The notes below the pieces were generated by a model. The model was not told where the DNA came from. It made no database searches and saw only the letters and a list, made by a program, of their open reading frames with translations. 64,000 nt of DNA from Paenibacillus melissococcoides (GTDB taxonomy: Bacteria > Bacillota > Bacilli > Paenibacillales > Paenibacillaceae): assembly GCA_944800085.1 (NCBI GenBank), contig CALYLO010000004.1:372001-436000 (forward strand), given 5' to 3'. Numbering within the stretch: the first letter of the stretch is position 1; every line of letters begins with the position of its first letter. Position numbers and translations under genes: made by a program. Of this stretch, positions 61,866 through 64,000 are shown one piece after another.

Positions 61866-62807
61866 ATGCCGATCAAGATTCCCGATCATTTGCCGGCCAA
61901 AGAAATATTGTCTCAGGAGAATATATTCGTCATGGACGAAACCCGCGCGTATCACCAAGATATTCGTCCCTTGCGAATTGTCATCCTGAACCTGATGCCG
62001 ACGAAAGAGACTACCGAGACGCAATTGCTGCGCCTCATAGGCAATACGCCGCTGCAAGTGGATGTGACGCTGCTTCACCCGGCGACGCACACGTCCAAAA
62101 ATACATCCGCGGAGCATTTGTCTTCATTCTATAAGACGTTCGATGAAATCGAAGAGCAGCAATTCGACGGCATGATTATTACGGGGGCGCCGGTCGAGCA
62201 GATGGAATTCGAGAAAGTGACATATTGGACCGAGCTGTGCCGCATTATGGAGTGGTCTTCCGCCAACGTGACGTCTACGTTCCATATTTGCTGGGCTTCG
62301 CAGGCCGGCTTGTACTTCCATTACGGCATTCCGAAATATCCGCTTGAGCGCAAAATTTTCGGCGTGTACCCGCACTATACGACCTTGGATAATGTGAAGC
62401 TGACGCGCGGCTTCGACGACGTGTTCCTCGTGCCCCAGTCCCGGCATACGGAGATTCGCCGCGAGGACGTGGAGCGCGTCCCTGAGCTGGACATTCTCGC
62501 CGAGTCGGAAGAGGCGGGCGTCTATATCGTGGCGACGCGGGACGGGAAGCATATTTTCGTGACCGGACATTCCGAATACGACCCTTGCACGTTGAAATGG
62601 GAATACGATCGGGATATCGCCAAAGGGATGGAGATGGATCTGCCGGTCAATTACTTCCCGAACAACGATCCGTCGCGCCAGCCGCGCTCGTCGTGGCGCG
62701 CTCATGCCAATCTTTTGTTCTCGAACTGGCTGAACTACTATGTCTATCAGGAAACGCCGTACGAACTGGGCAAAGCCGTATTGCGTAAGAAAGGGGCCAA
62801 CGTATAA
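61866..62807 (+). CDS. metA: Homoserine O-acetyltransferase (MetA family)
   Basis: A 313-residue protein from ATG 61866 (AAGGAGGAG upstream). The catalytic Cys is residue 142 ([10 protein letters not shown]), and His235 and Glu237 lie in [10 protein letters not shown]. Residue 111 is Glu (GAPVEQ), which in the MetA family marks use of acetyl-CoA rather than succinyl-CoA (Gly there). So the product is probably O-acetylhomoserine for the next enzyme. It is controlled by the S-box, and its stop overlaps the metI start (TAATG). Confidence 0.95.
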   Translation: MPIKIPDHLPAKEILSQENIFVMDETRAYHQDIRPLRIVILNLMPTKETTETQLLRLIGNTPLQVDVTLLHPATHTSKNTSAEHLSSFYKTFDEIEEQQFDGMIITGAPVEQMEFEKVTYWTELCRIMEWSSANVTSTFHICWASQAGLYFHYGIPKYPLERKIFGVYPHYTTLDNVKLTRGFDDVFLVPQSRHTEIRREDVERVPELDILAESEEAGVYIVATRDGKHIFVTGHSEYDPCTLKWEYDRDIAKGMEMDLPVNYFPNNDPSRQPRSSWRAHANLLFSNWLNYYVYQETPYELGKAVLRKKGANV

Positions 62808-63991
62808 TGGTGCAGCGCAACGAAGCCGATTACCGCATGGAAAGCCGGCTTGCCCAGATCGGGTCGGTTCACGATCCGGCGACAGGAGCCGTTAATTATC
62901 CGATTTACCAAGCCACCGCTTATCGTCATCCGAGATTGGGACAGAGCACGGGCTTCGATTATATCCGTACGAAGAATCCGACGCGCGCGGTGCTGGAGGA
63001 AGCGGCAGCCGCTCTGGAGCATGGCGATGCCGGCTTCGCCTGCAGCTCGGGCATGGCCGCGATACAGACGGTGTTCGCCAAGTTCGGGCAAGGCGATCAT
63101 CTGATCGTATCGCTCGATCTGTACGGCGGCACTTACCGTCTGCTGGAGCGGATATGGTCCCGCTGCGGGGTCACTGCGACGTATGTCGACACGAACGACC
63201 TGGATGCGCTGGAGTCGTCCCGCACACCGGAGACGAAGGCGGTCTTCATCGAGACGCCGACCAATCCGTTGATGATGATTACGGATATCGAGCGGGTGGC
63301 GGCCTGGGCGAAGAAGCATGGCCTGCTGACGATTGTGGACAATACGTTGCTGACTCCGTTCTTCCAGCGCCCGCTGGAGCTGGGAGCGGACATCGTCGTA
63401 CATAGCGCGACGAAGTATCTCGGCGGCCACAACGATGTGCTGGCCGGCCTTATCGTGACGAAGGGGCGCGAGCTGTCGGAGGAGATGGCTTTTCTCCATA
63501 ACTCGATCGGCGCCGTCCTGAGCCCGTCGGATTCCTATCAGCTGATGCGGGGCATGAAGACGTTGGCCCTGCGGATGGAGCGCCATGAATACAATGCGAC
63601 CCGCATCGCGGAATGGCTGCTGGAGCACCCGGCGGTCGAAGCGGTCTATTACCCCGGACTGGCGGATCATCCGGGCTGCGAGATTCAGCGGCGCCAGTCC
63701 TCCGGCAACAGCGGCATCTTCTCCTTCCGCTTGAAGGATGCCCGCTATGTCGATCCGATTCTGCGCCATTTGAAGCTAATCGCGTTCGCCGAGAGCTTGG
63801 GCGGCGTCGAGTCGCTCATGACGTATCCGGCGGTGCAGACGCACGCTGACATTCCGGCGGAGATTCGGGACCGGATCGGGGTGGACGATCGGCTGCTGCG
63901 CTTTTCCGTCGGCATCGAGCATGTCGACGATCTGACCGCAGATCTGGCGCAGGCGCTGGAAGCGGCCCGGTTGGAGGTGGAGCAGGGATGA
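62807..63991 (+). CDS. metI: Cystathionine gamma-synthase / O-acetylhomoserine lyase (MetI-like)
   Basis: A 394-residue PLP enzyme of the Cys/Met metabolism family. HSATKYLGGHNDVLAGL holds the PLP lysine, and TRAVLEEAAAALEHGDAGFA is split between residues 64 and 84. ETPTNPLMMITD and DNTLLTPFFQRPLELG are further conserved pieces. It matches B. subtilis MetI, which joins O-acetylhomoserine with cysteine (cystathionine) or sulphide. Its stop overlaps the ATG of a third gene (ATGA), most likely metC. Confidence 0.94.
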   Translation: MVQRNEADYRMESRLAQIGSVHDPATGAVNYPIYQATAYRHPRLGQSTGFDYIRTKNPTRAVLEEAAAALEHGDAGFACSSGMAAIQTVFAKFGQGDHLIVSLDLYGGTYRLLERIWSRCGVTATYVDTNDLDALESSRTPETKAVFIETPTNPLMMITDIERVAAWAKKHGLLTIVDNTLLTPFFQRPLELGADIVVHSATKYLGGHNDVLAGLIVTKGRELSEEMAFLHNSIGAVLSPSDSYQLMRGMKTLALRMERHEYNATRIAEWLLEHPAVEAVYYPGLADHPGCEIQRRQSSGNSGIFSFRLKDARYVDPILRHLKLIAFAESLGGVESLMTYPAVQTHADIPAEIRDRIGVDDRLLRFSVGIEHVDDLTADLAQALEAARLEVEQG

Positions 63992-64000
63992 GCGGACCCG
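63988..64000 (+). CDS. Start of the next gene in the met operon (likely metC), cut by the window end
   Basis: ATG 63988 overlaps the metI stop with GGAGGTGGAGC upstream. Only four codons are visible (MSGP). By operon order in Bacilli a cystathionine beta-lyase (metC) is expected, but the sequence here cannot show it. Confidence 0.5.

Noticed and set aside
1..64000. tRNA or rRNA genes
   Set aside because: I saw no cloverleaf with GGTTCGAATCC-type T-arm and no rRNA sequence in any intergenic stretch.

Overview
The window reads as a chromosomal segment of a moderately GC-rich, spore-forming Firmicute, most likely Paenibacillus or a close relative. The evidence is a T-box in front of pheST, a SAM-I (S-box) riboswitch in front of metA, CotF-type spore coat genes, a Spo0E-like phosphatase, and a pheS-pheT-zapA-cvpA...mutS2 order like that of Bacillus. 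I cannot fix the species from the sequence alone.

Bases 1-4560 are a fragment of a prophage DNA-metabolism module: RuvC-like resolvase, Dam-type methylase, two ArpU-type regulators, a PAPS-reductase-like enzyme, an AT-hook protein with an SSB-like tail, and two tiny membrane-peptide genes. A 5' fragment of a GDP-mannose dehydratase gene (4586-4861) lies between this and a second phage block. The second block (5014-21445) is a PBSX/xkd-type contractile tail cluster. It has an ImmA-like protease, a Cro/CI-type repressor, a LexA-like box in the repressor promoter, then tail terminator, sheath, tube, frameshifted chaperone, tape measure, baseplate and fibre genes. I see no terminase, portal or capsid genes, and no holin or endolysin, so it looks like a tail-only (tailocin-like) element or the remnant of one. 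An IS1182-type element with a clean 7-bp target duplication has cut the tape-measure gene, so the present copy is probably dead.

Bases 21446-35590 are a scarred region. It holds a decayed GPH-family sugar transporter cut by an IS5-type element, an AzgA-type purine permease, a lipoprotein, IS110- and IS1202-like transposase remnants, and an AT-rich secreted-protein gene. Inside it sits a well-kept gluconeogenic operon on the minus strand: gapB, a 46-aa SR1P-like peptide gene and ppdK. All three are coupled by overlapping stop and start codons, and two CcpN-like sites lie at the promoter.

Bases 35660-52700 are core genome: T-box-pheST, a 940-aa ZapA with a giant coiled-coil tail, cvpA, a cupredoxin lipoprotein, a 4-TM holin-like protein, mutS2, small membrane and zinc-ribbon proteins, an MFS transporter, two spore-coat genes, an Lrp/AsnC regulator with an aminotransferase, and a Spo0E-like gene. 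Bases 52700-64000 carry a lipoprotein, CobU- and PduO-like cobalamin enzymes, an RluA pseudouridine synthase, an ArsC-like protein, a short 5'-3' exonuclease, a phosphodiester glycosidase-like exoprotein, a DUF3055 protein, an HRDC protein with an attenuator-like leader, CorA, and the S-box-metA-metI methionine operon, which continues past the window end.
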